Source: Actinomycetes bacterium (GTDB lineage: Bacteria; Actinomycetota; Actinomycetes; Actinomycetales; Actinomycetaceae). From it: 12,728 bases of DNA. The translations under genes were made by a program, and so were the position numbers. The stretch's first letter is position 1; each line of letters opens with the position of its first letter. The notes beneath the pieces were generated by a model. It did not search any database. It was not told the DNA's origin and saw nothing but the letters and a program-made list of their open reading frames with translations. This document shows, piece by piece, positions 5,901 to 12,728 of the stretch. The stretch lies in assembly GCA_023387755.1 (NCBI GenBank), contig JAEWHO010000089.1, positions 1-12,728 of the forward strand. Direction: 5' to 3'.

Positions 5901-6542
5901 TTAGGCATTGGCGACGTCCTGCACCCAGCGCGAGAGCAATTCCAGACCCACATCCGCTGATTTTTCCGGGTGAAACTGGACGGCGCTCAGCGGTCCGTTT
6001 TCCACCGCGGCCACAAAGTCCTCCCCGTGGTAGGCAAAGGATGTGACCGGCTTGCGAGTGCGAGTTCCCCCCAGCAGCGTGGCTGGGTCCGTGTGGGCGG
6101 CATAGGAGTGGACAAAGTAAAAGCGTTCCCCGTCCATTCCCGCCAAAAGTCGGGATTCGGGGTGAGCCCGCACGGCAGTCCAGCCCATGTGGGGTAGTAC
6201 GGGGGCGCACAGTTCACTGACCTCACCCGGCCACTGTGCCAATCCCTCGGTGCGGACCCCGTGTTCGGTGCCTGCCTCGAACATGACCTGCAGCCCAACG
6301 CAGATGCCGAGGACCGGTCGCGCTCCCGCCAGGCGGCGTTCAATCAGGCGGGGGCCATAGACGCGCTCCAGCCCTGCCATACAGCTCGCATACGCACCCA
6401 CTCCGGGAACGACGACACCGTCGGCATTGAGAACCGCATCCATATCGGCACTCACGTCAACGTCCGCCCCCACCCGCGCCAGCGCGCGGCGAACAGAACC
6501 GATATTGCCGGCCCCATAGTCGAGGATGACAATACTGGTCAT
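5901..6542 (-). CDS. hisH: Imidazole glycerol phosphate synthase, glutaminase subunit HisH
   Basis: HisH is the class I glutamine amidotransferase that releases ammonia for HisF, which closes the imidazole ring and gives AICAR. The 213 residues match the family size. The catalytic triad is visible: nucleophile C81 in LGICVGLQ, and H191 and E193 in VQFHPEKS. The oxyanion region PGVGAY (46-51) and the N-terminal ILDYGAGNIGSV are typical. It starts at ATG 6540-6542, in an ATGA overlap with the stop of the upstream gene, with GAGG 7 bases before it. The partner hisF is not next to it here and must lie elsewhere. No anomalies. Confidence 0.97.
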   Translation of the reverse strand: MTSIVILDYGAGNIGSVRRALARVGADVDVSADMDAVLNADGVVVPGVGAYASCMAGLERVYGPRLIERRLAGARPVLGICVGLQVMFEAGTEHGVRTEGLAQWPGEVSELCAPVLPHMGWTAVRAHPESRLLAGMDGERFYFVHSYAAHTDPATLLGGTRTRKPVTSFAYHGEDFVAAVENGPLSAVQFHPEKSADVGLELLSRWVQDVANA

Positions 6543-7252
6543 GCCGGATCCTCGGGGTTGCGGCTGCGGTCAATAAACGCCTGGGCCGCCCGGCGGACTT
6601 GCTCTGAGGTGGAGTCGTGGGTGCCCTCAATATCCTCCAGCGCCCGCAAGCCGAGTGCCAGATCCTCGACCACACTATCCGCGCCCGCCAGCACCAATCC
6701 CGGCGAGAGTGACTGCGCCGGCGCACCCACCACGATATGCCGGGCCGCCATCTGGCCGGTCGGTTCGCTGGCCGAAGCCGTCATTTCGATAACGAGGACG
6801 ACGACGCCGTGCGGGGTTAAGCTGGCAAGTTTCTCCGCTGCTCGCGTTACCTCAGCGGGGATCACGACGCCGTCCTCAGCAGTCAACGCTTCCAGCTCAT
6901 CGGCAGGCTCGGTATCCATGACGGCGATCGCACCCGACTCGTTCGGCACCGCAATCGCTGCAATATCGGCCAGCGCGCACATGCCGGCGAGTGCTTCTGG
7001 GGACGCCAGCGGCGTCAGAATCAGGGCGCGGGCAGTTTTCTCTGGCGTATCCGGTTTCTCTGGCGCATCCGGTTTCTCTGGCGCATCCGGTTTCTCTGGC
7101 GCATCCGGTTTCTCTGGCGCATCAGGTTTCGCGGCAGCAGCGGAGGGTTCTCCCCCGCCGTCTAGGCGGGCGGCGTCGTCGTCAAAGCCGGCAAAGTCCT
7201 GGCCGGACATGATCTCCTCAAAGAGACGATCAATCTCATCTTCGCGGCTCAT
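6539..7252 (-). CDS. Unknown his-operon protein with KPDAPE repeats
   Basis: I do not recognise this 237-residue protein. Residues 1-40 are acidic and probably partly helical (EDEIDRLFEEIM). Residues 42-71 are five tandem hexapeptides, four KPDAPE and one KPDTPE, a charged, likely extended linker. Residues 74-230 look like a folded alpha/beta domain (LILTPLASPEALAGM, HGVVVLVIEMTA, HIVVGAPAQSLSPGLVLAG) followed by helices. There is no signal peptide or membrane segment. It starts at ATG 7250-7252 with AAGGGGG upstream. It is joined by ATGA overlaps to hisB before it and hisH after it, so it is co-translated with histidine enzymes. The two-domain build with a flexible linker could suit an adaptor or regulator, but that is speculation. 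Confidence 0.8.
   Translation of the reverse strand: MSREDEIDRLFEEIMSGQDFAGFDDDAARLDGGGEPSAAAAKPDAPEKPDAPEKPDAPEKPDAPEKPDTPEKTARALILTPLASPEALAGMCALADIAAIAVPNESGAIAVMDTEPADELEALTAEDGVVIPAEVTRAAEKLASLTPHGVVVLVIEMTASASEPTGQMAARHIVVGAPAQSLSPGLVLAGADSVVEDLALGLRALEDIEGTHDSTSEQVRRAAQAFIDRSRNPEDPA
7037..7126 (-). repeat. Five tandem 18-bp units inside the his-operon unknown gene
   Basis: Units run 7037-7054, 7055-7072, 7073-7090, 7091-7108 and 7109-7126. The plus-strand unit is TTTCTCTGGCGCATCCGG; unit 1 has a T for C and unit 5 an A for C. Each adds six residues in frame, so copy-number change by slippage would keep the gene open. Confidence 0.95.
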
Positions 7253-7857
7253 AGTGCCCCCTTGGTGGACGGAATATCATCGGTGCGCGGGTCATACTCG
7301 ACGGCGCCGCGTAACGCCCGAGCGAGCGCCTTGAACTGGGCTTCCACAATATGATGGGGATCCCGCCCGGCGAGCACCCGCATGTGGATACACACGCCGG
7401 CGTGCAAAGCCAGCGACTCAATAACGTGCCGGGTCAAGGCTCCGGTGAAATGCCCGCCAATAAGGCAGTATTCCTGCCCGGCGGGTTCTCCGGTGTGTAC
7501 TACGTAGGGGCGGCCAGCCAGATCGACGACGGCGTGAGCGAGCGCCTCATCTAGCGGCACGGTGGCGTCCGCGAAACGGCGAATACCGCGTTTATCACCG
7601 AGCGCTTCTGCCAGCGCCCGGCCTAAGCAAATCGCCGTGTCCTCCACGGTGTGGTGGACGTCCACATCCACATCCCCACGGGCCTGTACGCGCAGGTCGA
7701 TAAGGGAGTGGCGAGCTAAGGCGGTAAGCATATGATCATAGAACGGCACACCGGTATTGATCTCCGCCTGACCGGTGCCGTCAAGGTTTAACTCGAGGAC
7801 GATCTCGGATTCGCTGGTCACGCGCTCAACTCGGGCGCGTCGCTCATGGCGCGGCAT
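7249..7857 (-). CDS. hisB: Imidazoleglycerol-phosphate dehydratase
   Basis: HisB dehydrates imidazole glycerol phosphate to imidazole acetol phosphate, the sixth step of histidine synthesis. It is a monofunctional 202-residue protein without the phosphatase domain found in enterobacteria. The metal-binding histidine motifs are present: PFYDHM (38-43), HHTVED (68-73) and DPHHIVEAQFKALARAL (166-182). I chose ATG 7855-7857 because AGGAGG lies about 7 bases upstream and the conserved RRARVERVTSES start follows; the ORF is open another 30 codons upstream without homology. It overlaps the hisC end by 14 bases and the next gene by ATGA. A separate histidinol-phosphate phosphatase is needed and is not in the window. 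Confidence 0.97.
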   Translation of the reverse strand: MPRHERRARVERVTSESEIVLELNLDGTGQAEINTGVPFYDHMLTALARHSLIDLRVQARGDVDVDVHHTVEDTAICLGRALAEALGDKRGIRRFADATVPLDEALAHAVVDLAGRPYVVHTGEPAGQEYCLIGGHFTGALTRHVIESLALHAGVCIHMRVLAGRDPHHIVEAQFKALARALRGAVEYDPRTDDIPSTKGAL

Positions 7858-8956
7858 ATCGAGCCTCCTGGAGTTCTTGTTGAAATAGTGCCATCTCTGC
7901 GGCGGTACCGATCGTGACTCGCACATGCCCGGCTGGACCAACACCACGTATCAAAATACCGCGTTCAGCCAGCGCCGCACACACCCTGTCACGATCTGCA
8001 TACGGCCCATACAGCAGGAAGTTCGCATCCGAGGGGTGCACGGTAAACCCGCGTTCCCGCAACCACGCAGCAGTATCGTCGCGGCGCTGCCGGATCTCTG
8101 CCACGCGGGCCAGTAGCTCCTCCCGGTGGGCGAGTGCCGCACTCGCGGCCGCCTGGGTGAGGGCGGACAGGTGGTAGGGCAGGCGCACCAGGCGTAAAGC
8201 CTGCATGATCTCGCTGCTGGCGGCCGCATATCCGAGTCTCAGCCCCGCCATTGCGAAGGCCTTGGACATGGTGCGAGTGACGATCACGTTAGGGTGTTCG
8301 TCCAACAGTTCTAGGGCACTGGGAGTGCCGGGGTTTCGAAACTCCGCGTAAGCCTCGTCTACCACCACTACACACTCGCTCCCATCCGGCCCGGTGCCGC
8401 GCAGGCTGGTAGCAACCTCGGCGATCGTGGGGTTCGGCGTGAGCGCCCCGGTCGGGTTATTGGGTGAGGCGATAATGACGACGCTCGCCTGCTCGGCGCG
8501 GGCGTGATCAATGAGGGCGGCGACGTCGATACTGAAATCGGCGCGGCGGGGTACCTGCAGGTAGCGGGTGAAGGTGTCCCGCGCATATTGCGGGTACATC
8601 GAATAGGTCGGGTTCGCCCCGATCAGGCATCGCCCGGGACCGCCGAAAGCCAGCATAATATGCGTCATCACCTCATTGGAGCCATTGGCTGCCCACAGCT
8701 GCTCGGCGTCCAGCGGTACACCAGCTTCCGCGTGTAGATAATCGGCGAGGTCTTGGCGCAGATGTGGGAATTCCCGTTCTGGGTATCGGTTGGCCAGTGG
8801 CAAGGATGCCGCGATAGCCGTGGCAATAGACTCCTGCACCACCGGGGAGGGCGGGTAGGGGTTCTCATTCACATTCAACCGCGCGCGCACACAGCCCTCC
8901 GGGGCGCCGTACGGGGTGGCGTCCCGGAGGTCATCGCGCAGCGGTAGTGAGGTCAT
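7844..8956 (-). CDS. hisC: Histidinol-phosphate aminotransferase
   Basis: HisC is a fold-type I PLP enzyme that transfers an amino group from glutamate to imidazole acetol phosphate. It has 370 residues. The PLP-binding lysine is K232 in TMSKAFAMAGLRLGY. SPNNPTG (164-170), VVVDEAYAEF (197-206, D200 and Y203) and R240 complete the cofactor site, and the N-terminal LNVNENPYPP is typical of HisC. ATG 8954-8956 forms an ATGA overlap with the end of the GNAT gene. I see no clear Shine-Dalgarno before it, so expression probably depends on coupling. The reading frame is open further upstream, but that extension is the antisense shadow of the GNAT gene. Confidence 0.97.
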   Translation of the reverse strand: MTSLPLRDDLRDATPYGAPEGCVRARLNVNENPYPPSPVVQESIATAIAASLPLANRYPEREFPHLRQDLADYLHAEAGVPLDAEQLWAANGSNEVMTHIMLAFGGPGRCLIGANPTYSMYPQYARDTFTRYLQVPRRADFSIDVAALIDHARAEQASVVIIASPNNPTGALTPNPTIAEVATSLRGTGPDGSECVVVVDEAYAEFRNPGTPSALELLDEHPNVIVTRTMSKAFAMAGLRLGYAAASSEIMQALRLVRLPYHLSALTQAAASAALAHREELLARVAEIRQRRDDTAAWLRERGFTVHPSDANFLLYGPYADRDRVCAALAERGILIRGVGPAGHVRVTIGTAAEMALFQQELQEARYAAP

Positions 8957-9387
8957 GACTGGGTGGCGTAGCGGTAGATATTGGTTTCGCGAGCGTTGAA
9001 CCCGCAGCGTTGGTAGAGCCGATTGGCGGCTTCCCGGGAGGGGCGGGAGGTGAGGTCCACTGTGCGGGCTCCCATCCGTTGAGCAAAGTCCACCGCTGCC
9101 TCCACCAGTTCGCGTCCCGCCCCGTGGCCGCGAGCTTCTTCCAGGACGACGACGTCTTCCACCCACGCACGTAAGCCGGTAGGAATGCGGAATGTTGCCA
9201 GCGTGAGCATACCCACGATCTGACCGGCGTCGGTACGGAAGGCAAATAGGTACACGCCTTCCTGATTCACGACTGCCTCAATCTGCTCCCACTCCAGTGG
9301 CGGGGTGGAGGTGGATAGTTGAGGAATCATCTCGTTGATGGCTTCCACCAGTTCCGGGGAAACGACCTCCACTAATTCAACGCCCAT
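8953..9387 (-). CDS. GNAT-family N-acetyltransferase in the his operon
   Basis: This is a 144-residue single-domain acyl-CoA-dependent acetyltransferase of unknown substrate. GNAT motif A is clear: VEDVVVLEEARGHGAGREL (76-94), with the R-G-x-G-A-G pyrophosphate loop at 86-91. Motif B is seen in EAANRLYQRCGF (119-130). It starts at ATG 9385-9387 with AGGAAGG about 7 bases upstream. It lies 51 bases after hisD and overlaps hisC by ATGA, so it is embedded in the histidine operon between the genes for the last enzyme and the aminotransferase. Possible substrates include a histidine-pathway amine, a toxic amino acid or a protein, but nothing in the sequence chooses among them. Confidence 0.9.
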   Translation of the reverse strand: MGVELVEVVSPELVEAINEMIPQLSTSTPPLEWEQIEAVVNQEGVYLFAFRTDAGQIVGMLTLATFRIPTGLRAWVEDVVVLEEARGHGAGRELVEAAVDFAQRMGARTVDLTSRPSREAANRLYQRCGFNARETNIYRYATQS

Positions 9388-9426
9388 CAGCTTACCTTCC
9401 TGCGTGGTTGATTCTGGTTGCTCACC

Positions 9427-9455
9427 ATTATGCCGTGGCTAATGCTCACTGCGAA
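9427..9455 (-). promoter_or_regulatory. Possible internal promoter before the GNAT gene
   Basis: On the minus strand TTCGCA (9450-9455, four of six matches to TTGACA) and CATAAT (9427-9432, five of six to TATAAT) are spaced by 17 bases. The -35 element lies in the last codons of hisD and the -10 in the gap. Transcription would begin roughly 33 bases before the GNAT start codon. This could let GNAT-hisC-hisB be expressed apart from hisD. Confidence 0.4.
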
Positions 9456-10755
9456 TGCTGGCCGCGCGGGCGTGGGCAGGTAGGCCCTCGGTTAGAGCCA
9501 GTGCCGCCAACGGTTCGCTCACCGCAGCGAGGGCCTCGCGTGAATACTCCACCTGCTGTACCGGCCGTATATAGGGCATCACACTCAGACCGGCCCGATA
9601 CCGAGCGGTCCCCCCGGTGGGCAGAACGTGATTGGATCCAGCTACATAATCTCCCAGCGGGACCGGTGTGTAGGGGCCTACAAAAATGGCACCGGCATGG
9701 CGGATTCGGGCTGCTACTGCGGGCGCATCGGCGGTGTGAATCTCCAGGTGTTCGGCCGCGTACGCATTGGCCACGTCGATGGCGGCGGCGTCGTCGTCCA
9801 CGAGGACGATACCCGATTGGGGGCCGCTAAGGGCCTGGGTAATCCGTTCCCGGTGCGTGGCCTGCACGCACTGCTCCTCTACTTGGGCAACCACTGCATC
9901 TACGAGAGCCTCACTGGCGGTAATCAGCACTGAGGCAGCGGCCGGATCGTGTTCTGCCTGCGAGATGAGATCTGCTGCCACGTAGGCAGGCTCGGCAGTG
10001 TCATCGGCAATGATGGCGATCTCGGTTGTTCCGGCTTCGGCGTCAATACCGCAAACGCCGGCCACGGCCCGCTTAGCGGCCGCTACATAAACATTGCCTG
10101 GTCCCGTCACCACATCCACCCGGGGGCACATAGGGGCACCGTCCTCATCCGCAACGCCATAGGCAAACATTCCGATCGCATCAGCCCCGCCCACGGCGTA
10201 CACCTCGTCAATCCCCAGCAGATAACAGGCTGCCAATACGGCTGGATGGGGCAATCCACCGTGGTCGCGCTGCGGCGGACTCGCCAAGGCAATCTGCTGG
10301 ACCCCAGCCACCTGCGCAGCCACCGCATTCATCACCACCGACGACGGGTACGCGGCTAGTCCCCCGGGCGCATATAGCCCCACCCGATCCACCGGTATCC
10401 ACCGCTGCCGAATCGTGCCGCCGGGAATGATGTGGGTGGTAACCTCCTGCGGCAGCTGGGCTTCATGGCCGCGTTGGGCGTGATCGATTGCTAGTTCCAA
10501 TGCCTTCCGCACCACGGGATCCAGCTGGTCGGCCGCCTGCGGCAATGCCGAGGCTGGAACGCGCAGGTGGGGCGGGCGCACGCCGTCGAAGCGCTCGGCG
10601 TGATCTCTCAGCGCCGCCGTTCCCCGCGTACGCACCTCATTGATGAGGGCAGTGACGGCAGGGAGAACGTCGGCGACGTCGTGGCTGGCACGCGGGAGCC
10701 GCTCGGCCAGGTTAGCGGTGAGGTTTTGTCCACGCAGATCGAGAAGCTGCAGCAT
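9439..10755 (-). CDS. hisD: Histidinol dehydrogenase
   Basis: HisD is the zinc- and NAD-dependent enzyme that oxidises histidinol twice to histidine, the last two steps of the pathway. It has 438 residues. Zinc ligands Q266, H269, D369 and H428 and catalytic E335-H336 (in YAAEHLEI) align with the E. coli positions Q259, H262, D360, H419, E326 and H327. GPGNVYVAAAKR (218-229) and GDYVAGSNHVLPTGGTAR (368-385) are intact. The substrate loop reads AEAGTTE (239-245), where many homologues have GPSE or GPTE, so T243 replaces a usual proline. It is the first gene of the his cluster. No Shine-Dalgarno stands at normal distance from ATG 10753-10755, but a -10-like hexamer sits 6 bases upstream, suggesting a leaderless messenger. 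Confidence 0.97.
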   Translation of the reverse strand: MLQLLDLRGQNLTANLAERLPRASHDVADVLPAVTALINEVRTRGTAALRDHAERFDGVRPPHLRVPASALPQAADQLDPVVRKALELAIDHAQRGHEAQLPQEVTTHIIPGGTIRQRWIPVDRVGLYAPGGLAAYPSSVVMNAVAAQVAGVQQIALASPPQRDHGGLPHPAVLAACYLLGIDEVYAVGGADAIGMFAYGVADEDGAPMCPRVDVVTGPGNVYVAAAKRAVAGVCGIDAEAGTTEIAIIADDTAEPAYVAADLISQAEHDPAAASVLITASEALVDAVVAQVEEQCVQATHRERITQALSGPQSGIVLVDDDAAAIDVANAYAAEHLEIHTADAPAVAARIRHAGAIFVGPYTPVPLGDYVAGSNHVLPTGGTARYRAGLSVMPYIRPVQQVEYSREALAAVSEPLAALALTEGLPAHARAASIRSEH

Positions 10756-10761
10756 ACCTAG

Positions 10762-10767
10762 ACTGTA
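10762..10767 (-). promoter_or_regulatory. Candidate hisD -10 box for a leaderless transcript
   Basis: On the minus strand TACAGT (10762-10767) fits TAnnnT and ends 6 bases before the hisD ATG, the spacing expected when transcription starts at or next to the start codon. The -35 position is unremarkable. No attenuator, T-box or His-rich leader peptide can fit, so control by a leader seems absent. Confidence 0.45.
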
Positions 10768-10831
10768 TTAGCCCCACGCCGTCGGCGAGATAGAGGTCCG
10801 AAAGGTGAATCATGGCCTCTGCGAACGTGTC

Positions 10832-10837
10832 CATAAT
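10832..10837 (+). promoter_or_regulatory. Candidate decarboxylase -10 box for a leaderless transcript
   Basis: CATAAT (five of six matches to TATAAT) ends 6 bases before GTG 10844. This is the mirror of the hisD arrangement 65 bases away. No good -35 hexamer is seen. If translation instead starts at GTG 10805, this hexamer would be coding sequence. Confidence 0.4.
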
Positions 10838-10843
10838 AGGGCC

Positions 10844-12226
10844 GTGACTAAAGACACCCAGATGCGCGTGTGCTACCGTACCCCCTCTCCCGTGTGGGGA
10901 GATGAAACCGCCGCCGTGATGGCCGCCCTACAGTGGGCTAATAAGCATACGGTGGTGGCCACCGATCCGAAGACGACGGCGCGGCCCGCCAGTGAACTAC
11001 ATGAGGCCATCGGCGAAACGATTACGCCGGCCGGAATCGGGTGGGCCGAGGCGATCACCATTTTCGATGAGATCGCAGTAAAGGCCACAAGAGCACAGGA
11101 TGACCCCTACAACCTGGCGTTCATCCCCGCGGCTCCCACCCGCGCCGCAGTCGCTTTTGATTCGGTGGTGTCAAGCGCGAATATTTTCGGCGGCATGTGG
11201 GATGCCGGGTCTGGCGCTATCCATCTAGAGAATCAGGCACTGGGATGGCTGATTGGGTTGCTGGATTGGCCCGAGACCGCGGCCGGGTGTTTCGTCTCCG
11301 GCGGCACGATTGGGAACCTGTCTGCTCTAACTGCGGCGCGGCACCGCGCCCGCACGCACGGTGAGAGGCCTGCCTCCGGGTGGAAGATCGCCGCGAGTGC
11401 CGGCGCTCATTCCTCCATCGCGGGGGCCGCGGCAGTATTGGACGTCGATATTGTGTGGGTGCCGGTGGATGAGCGCGGCCATATGACCGGTGCGGCCCTG
11501 CGTGCGGCTATCGAGAATGAGGAGGGGGTATTCGCCGTCGTCGCCTCTGCTGGCACCACAAACATCGGAATCATCGATGATTTGGCCGATATCGCTGACG
11601 TCGCTGAGGAGCACGATCTGTGGATGCACGTTGATGGTGCCTATGGCGGTGCGGCCCTCGCCTCACGGACTGCGCGCCCGCTGTTCAATGGCATTGAACG
11701 GGCGGACTCATTCATTGTGGACCCGCACAAGTGGCTGTTCGCTCCCTATGACTGCTGCGCACTGATCTACCGTGACGCCGCCGCGGCCCATGCCGCCCAC
11801 GCCCAGCACGCTTCTTACCTGGACGCGATTGACCGAACCCAGTCAAATCCGGCGGACCTGGCAATCCATCTATCCCGGCGTACCCGTGGTCTACCGCTGT
11901 GGTATTCCCTAGCGGTACATGGCACCAACCGCTATGAGGAAGCCATTGATCGCTGTATGCAAGCTGCGCGTCGAACGGCCGCCGGTATTGCTGAATTGGA
12001 ACACCTGGAACTGCTGGTGGAGCCGGAACTGACGGTAGTGACGTTCCGCCGGCGCGGCTGGGACGCCGCAGCGCACCTGGAGTGGTCAAACCGGATGGCC
12101 CATGACGGCGTCATCTTTATCGTTCCCACTGCCCTGAATGGCGAGAGCGTCCTGCGGCTTGTGATCGTGAACCCGGAGACCGATCCGCGTCAGATCTTAC
12201 GGGTGCTCGACCACACCATGCGCTAG
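10844..12226 (+). CDS. Group II PLP-dependent amino acid decarboxylase family protein
   Basis: This enzyme of the aromatic amino acid/glutamate decarboxylase superfamily probably decarboxylates an amino acid; the substrate cannot be read. From GTG 10844 it has 460 residues. The PLP lysine is K296 in SFIVDPHKWLFAPYDC, the aspartate that pairs with the ring nitrogen is D264 in HVDGAYGGAA, and the ring-stacking histidine is H189 in SAGAHSS. GCFVSGGTIGNLSAL is the usual cofactor loop. An alternative GTG at 10805 has GAGG 8 bases upstream and would add 13 residues; I favour 10844 because a -10-like box precedes it directly and the extension looks non-conserved. It is divergent from hisD, which hints at a link with histidine but does not prove histidine decarboxylase. 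Confidence 0.88.
   Translation: MTKDTQMRVCYRTPSPVWGDETAAVMAALQWANKHTVVATDPKTTARPASELHEAIGETITPAGIGWAEAITIFDEIAVKATRAQDDPYNLAFIPAAPTRAAVAFDSVVSSANIFGGMWDAGSGAIHLENQALGWLIGLLDWPETAAGCFVSGGTIGNLSALTAARHRARTHGERPASGWKIAASAGAHSSIAGAAAVLDVDIVWVPVDERGHMTGAALRAAIENEEGVFAVVASAGTTNIGIIDDLADIADVAEEHDLWMHVDGAYGGAALASRTARPLFNGIERADSFIVDPHKWLFAPYDCCALIYRDAAAAHAAHAQHASYLDAIDRTQSNPADLAIHLSRRTRGLPLWYSLAVHGTNRYEEAIDRCMQAARRTAAGIAELEHLELLVEPELTVVTFRRRGWDAAAHLEWSNRMAHDGVIFIVPTALNGESVLRLVIVNPETDPRQILRVLDHTMR
12223..12226. other. Convergent stop codons sharing CTAG
   Basis: The palindrome CTAG gives TAG on both strands: the decarboxylase stop is 12224-12226 (plus) and the dnaE stop is 12223-12225 (minus). There is no space for an intrinsic terminator between the two genes, so each transcript must end inside the other gene. 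Confidence 0.95.
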
Positions 12227-12728
12227 CGAATACACCCCGGCCCGAAGAGAGCTTTCAGGTCGCCGAATAGGGCCGGGGTGGGGTTCACGGAGAACCGCGC
12301 ATCCAGACGCACCAGGGTGCGTTTAGCTGGGCTGTGCAGCTCCACATACACCTCACTGGATCCCTGGTGATTGGTTAAGACGCGGGTGAGATCAGCAACG
12401 GTGGACTGGGTACACCGGTGGGCTGGAAGAACCACGGTAACAGGCGCATGTTCGCTCAGATTCACATTAGGGAAGGACATTTCCATCCCGATAATCACCG
12501 GGTCGCGGTCTTCCTCTGCCCGGAAGCGCCCCTTGATCGCCACAATTGAATCCGGCATGAGTTCAGTTGCGATCGTCATGTACGCCTGTGGGAAGAAGTT
12601 CACGGCCATACCGCCGGTGAGGTCCTCCAGATGCACGATAGCCCAGGATTTGCCCTGTTTTGTCAGCCGCTTTTCCACATTCGCAATCAGGCCACAGACG
12701 GTGACGATCCGTCCATCGCGAGAATCTT
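12223..12728 (-). CDS. dnaE: DNA polymerase III subunit alpha, C-terminal end (partial)
   Basis: These are the last 168 residues or so of the replicative polymerase catalytic subunit; the gene enters from beyond the right edge. The visible part contains the OB-fold domain (VTVCGLIANVEKRLTKQGKSWAIVHLEDLTGGMAVNFFP pattern, nucleic-acid binding). It then has the C-terminal segment with VNLSEHAPVTVVLP, found in DnaE rather than PolC or tRNA synthetases. The frame is open to base 12728 with no start inside the window. It ends at TAG 12223-12225, overlapping the stop of the convergent decarboxylase. Chain-elongation polymerase identity is strong, but dnaE1 cannot be told from a dnaE2-type paralogue with certainty. 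Confidence 0.88.
   Translation of the reverse strand, partial: DSRDGRIVTVCGLIANVEKRLTKQGKSWAIVHLEDLTGGMAVNFFPQAYMTIATELMPDSIVAIKGRFRAEEDRDPVIIGMEMSFPNVNLSEHAPVTVVLPAHRCTQSTVADLTRVLTNHQGSSEVYVELHSPAKRTLVRLDARFSVNPTPALFGDLKALFGPGCIR

Noticed and set aside
7037..7126. CRISPR-like array
   Set aside because: The 18-bp units are directly adjacent with no unique spacers and encode an in-frame hexapeptide.
6261..7334. 357-codon plus-strand ORF antisense to hisH and the repeat gene
   Set aside because: Its repetitive Gly-Phe-Ser-Gly-Ala-Ser stretch is only the reverse translation of the 18-bp repeat, and the rest has no homology-like pattern.

Overview
The window looks like chromosomal DNA of a high-GC Gram-positive bacterium (Actinobacteria). 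An Actinomycetaceae-like relative is my best guess, not proven. The clues are the GC-rich, G/C-ending codons, a PriA-type HisA carrying the Arg-Gly-Trp loop of the dual-function actinobacterial enzyme, GRDPHH in HisB, an infC-rpmI-rplT cluster directly behind a his operon, and apparently leaderless start sites. I see no tRNA, rRNA, insertion sequence, phage gene or CRISPR array. The content is essentially core metabolism and translation.

Layout. Bases 1-760 (minus) hold the N-terminal two thirds or so of an MHS-type MFS symporter that runs off the left edge. It is divergent from tpx (998-1498, plus), and the spacer carries a perfect inverted repeat sitting on the MFS promoter. A doubtful two-helix membrane ORF (1350-1919, minus) fills the space between tpx and the translation cluster. 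Then, all on the minus strand and read from right to left: hisD, a GNAT acetyltransferase, hisC, hisB, a repeat-containing protein of unknown function, hisH, hisA/priA, an SseB-family protein, infC, rpmI, rplT and a SpoU/TrmH rRNA methyltransferase. Many junctions in the his part are 4-base ATGA/GTGA overlaps, which suggests one translationally coupled operon. On the plus strand, divergent from hisD, lies a group II PLP-dependent decarboxylase (10844-12226). It is convergent with the C-terminal end of dnaE (12223-12728, minus), and their stop codons share the palindrome CTAG.

How it works together. HisB, HisC and HisD cover imidazoleglycerol-phosphate dehydration, transamination and the final oxidation to histidine. 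HisH and HisA/PriA cover the glutaminase and isomerase steps. hisF, hisI/E, hisG and a histidinol-phosphate phosphatase are not in the window. infC, rpmI and rplT supply IF3 and ribosomal proteins bL35 and bL20. Tpx is a peroxide-detoxifying enzyme.

No obviously new multi-gene system is present. The points most worth a second look are infC starting at an AUC codon behind a perfect Shine-Dalgarno, its hairpin-rich leader, the operator-like palindrome upstream of the MFS gene, two back-to-back hairpins at the trmH end, two unexplained proteins inserted in the his operon, and the leaderless-looking hisD/decarboxylase divergent promoter pair.
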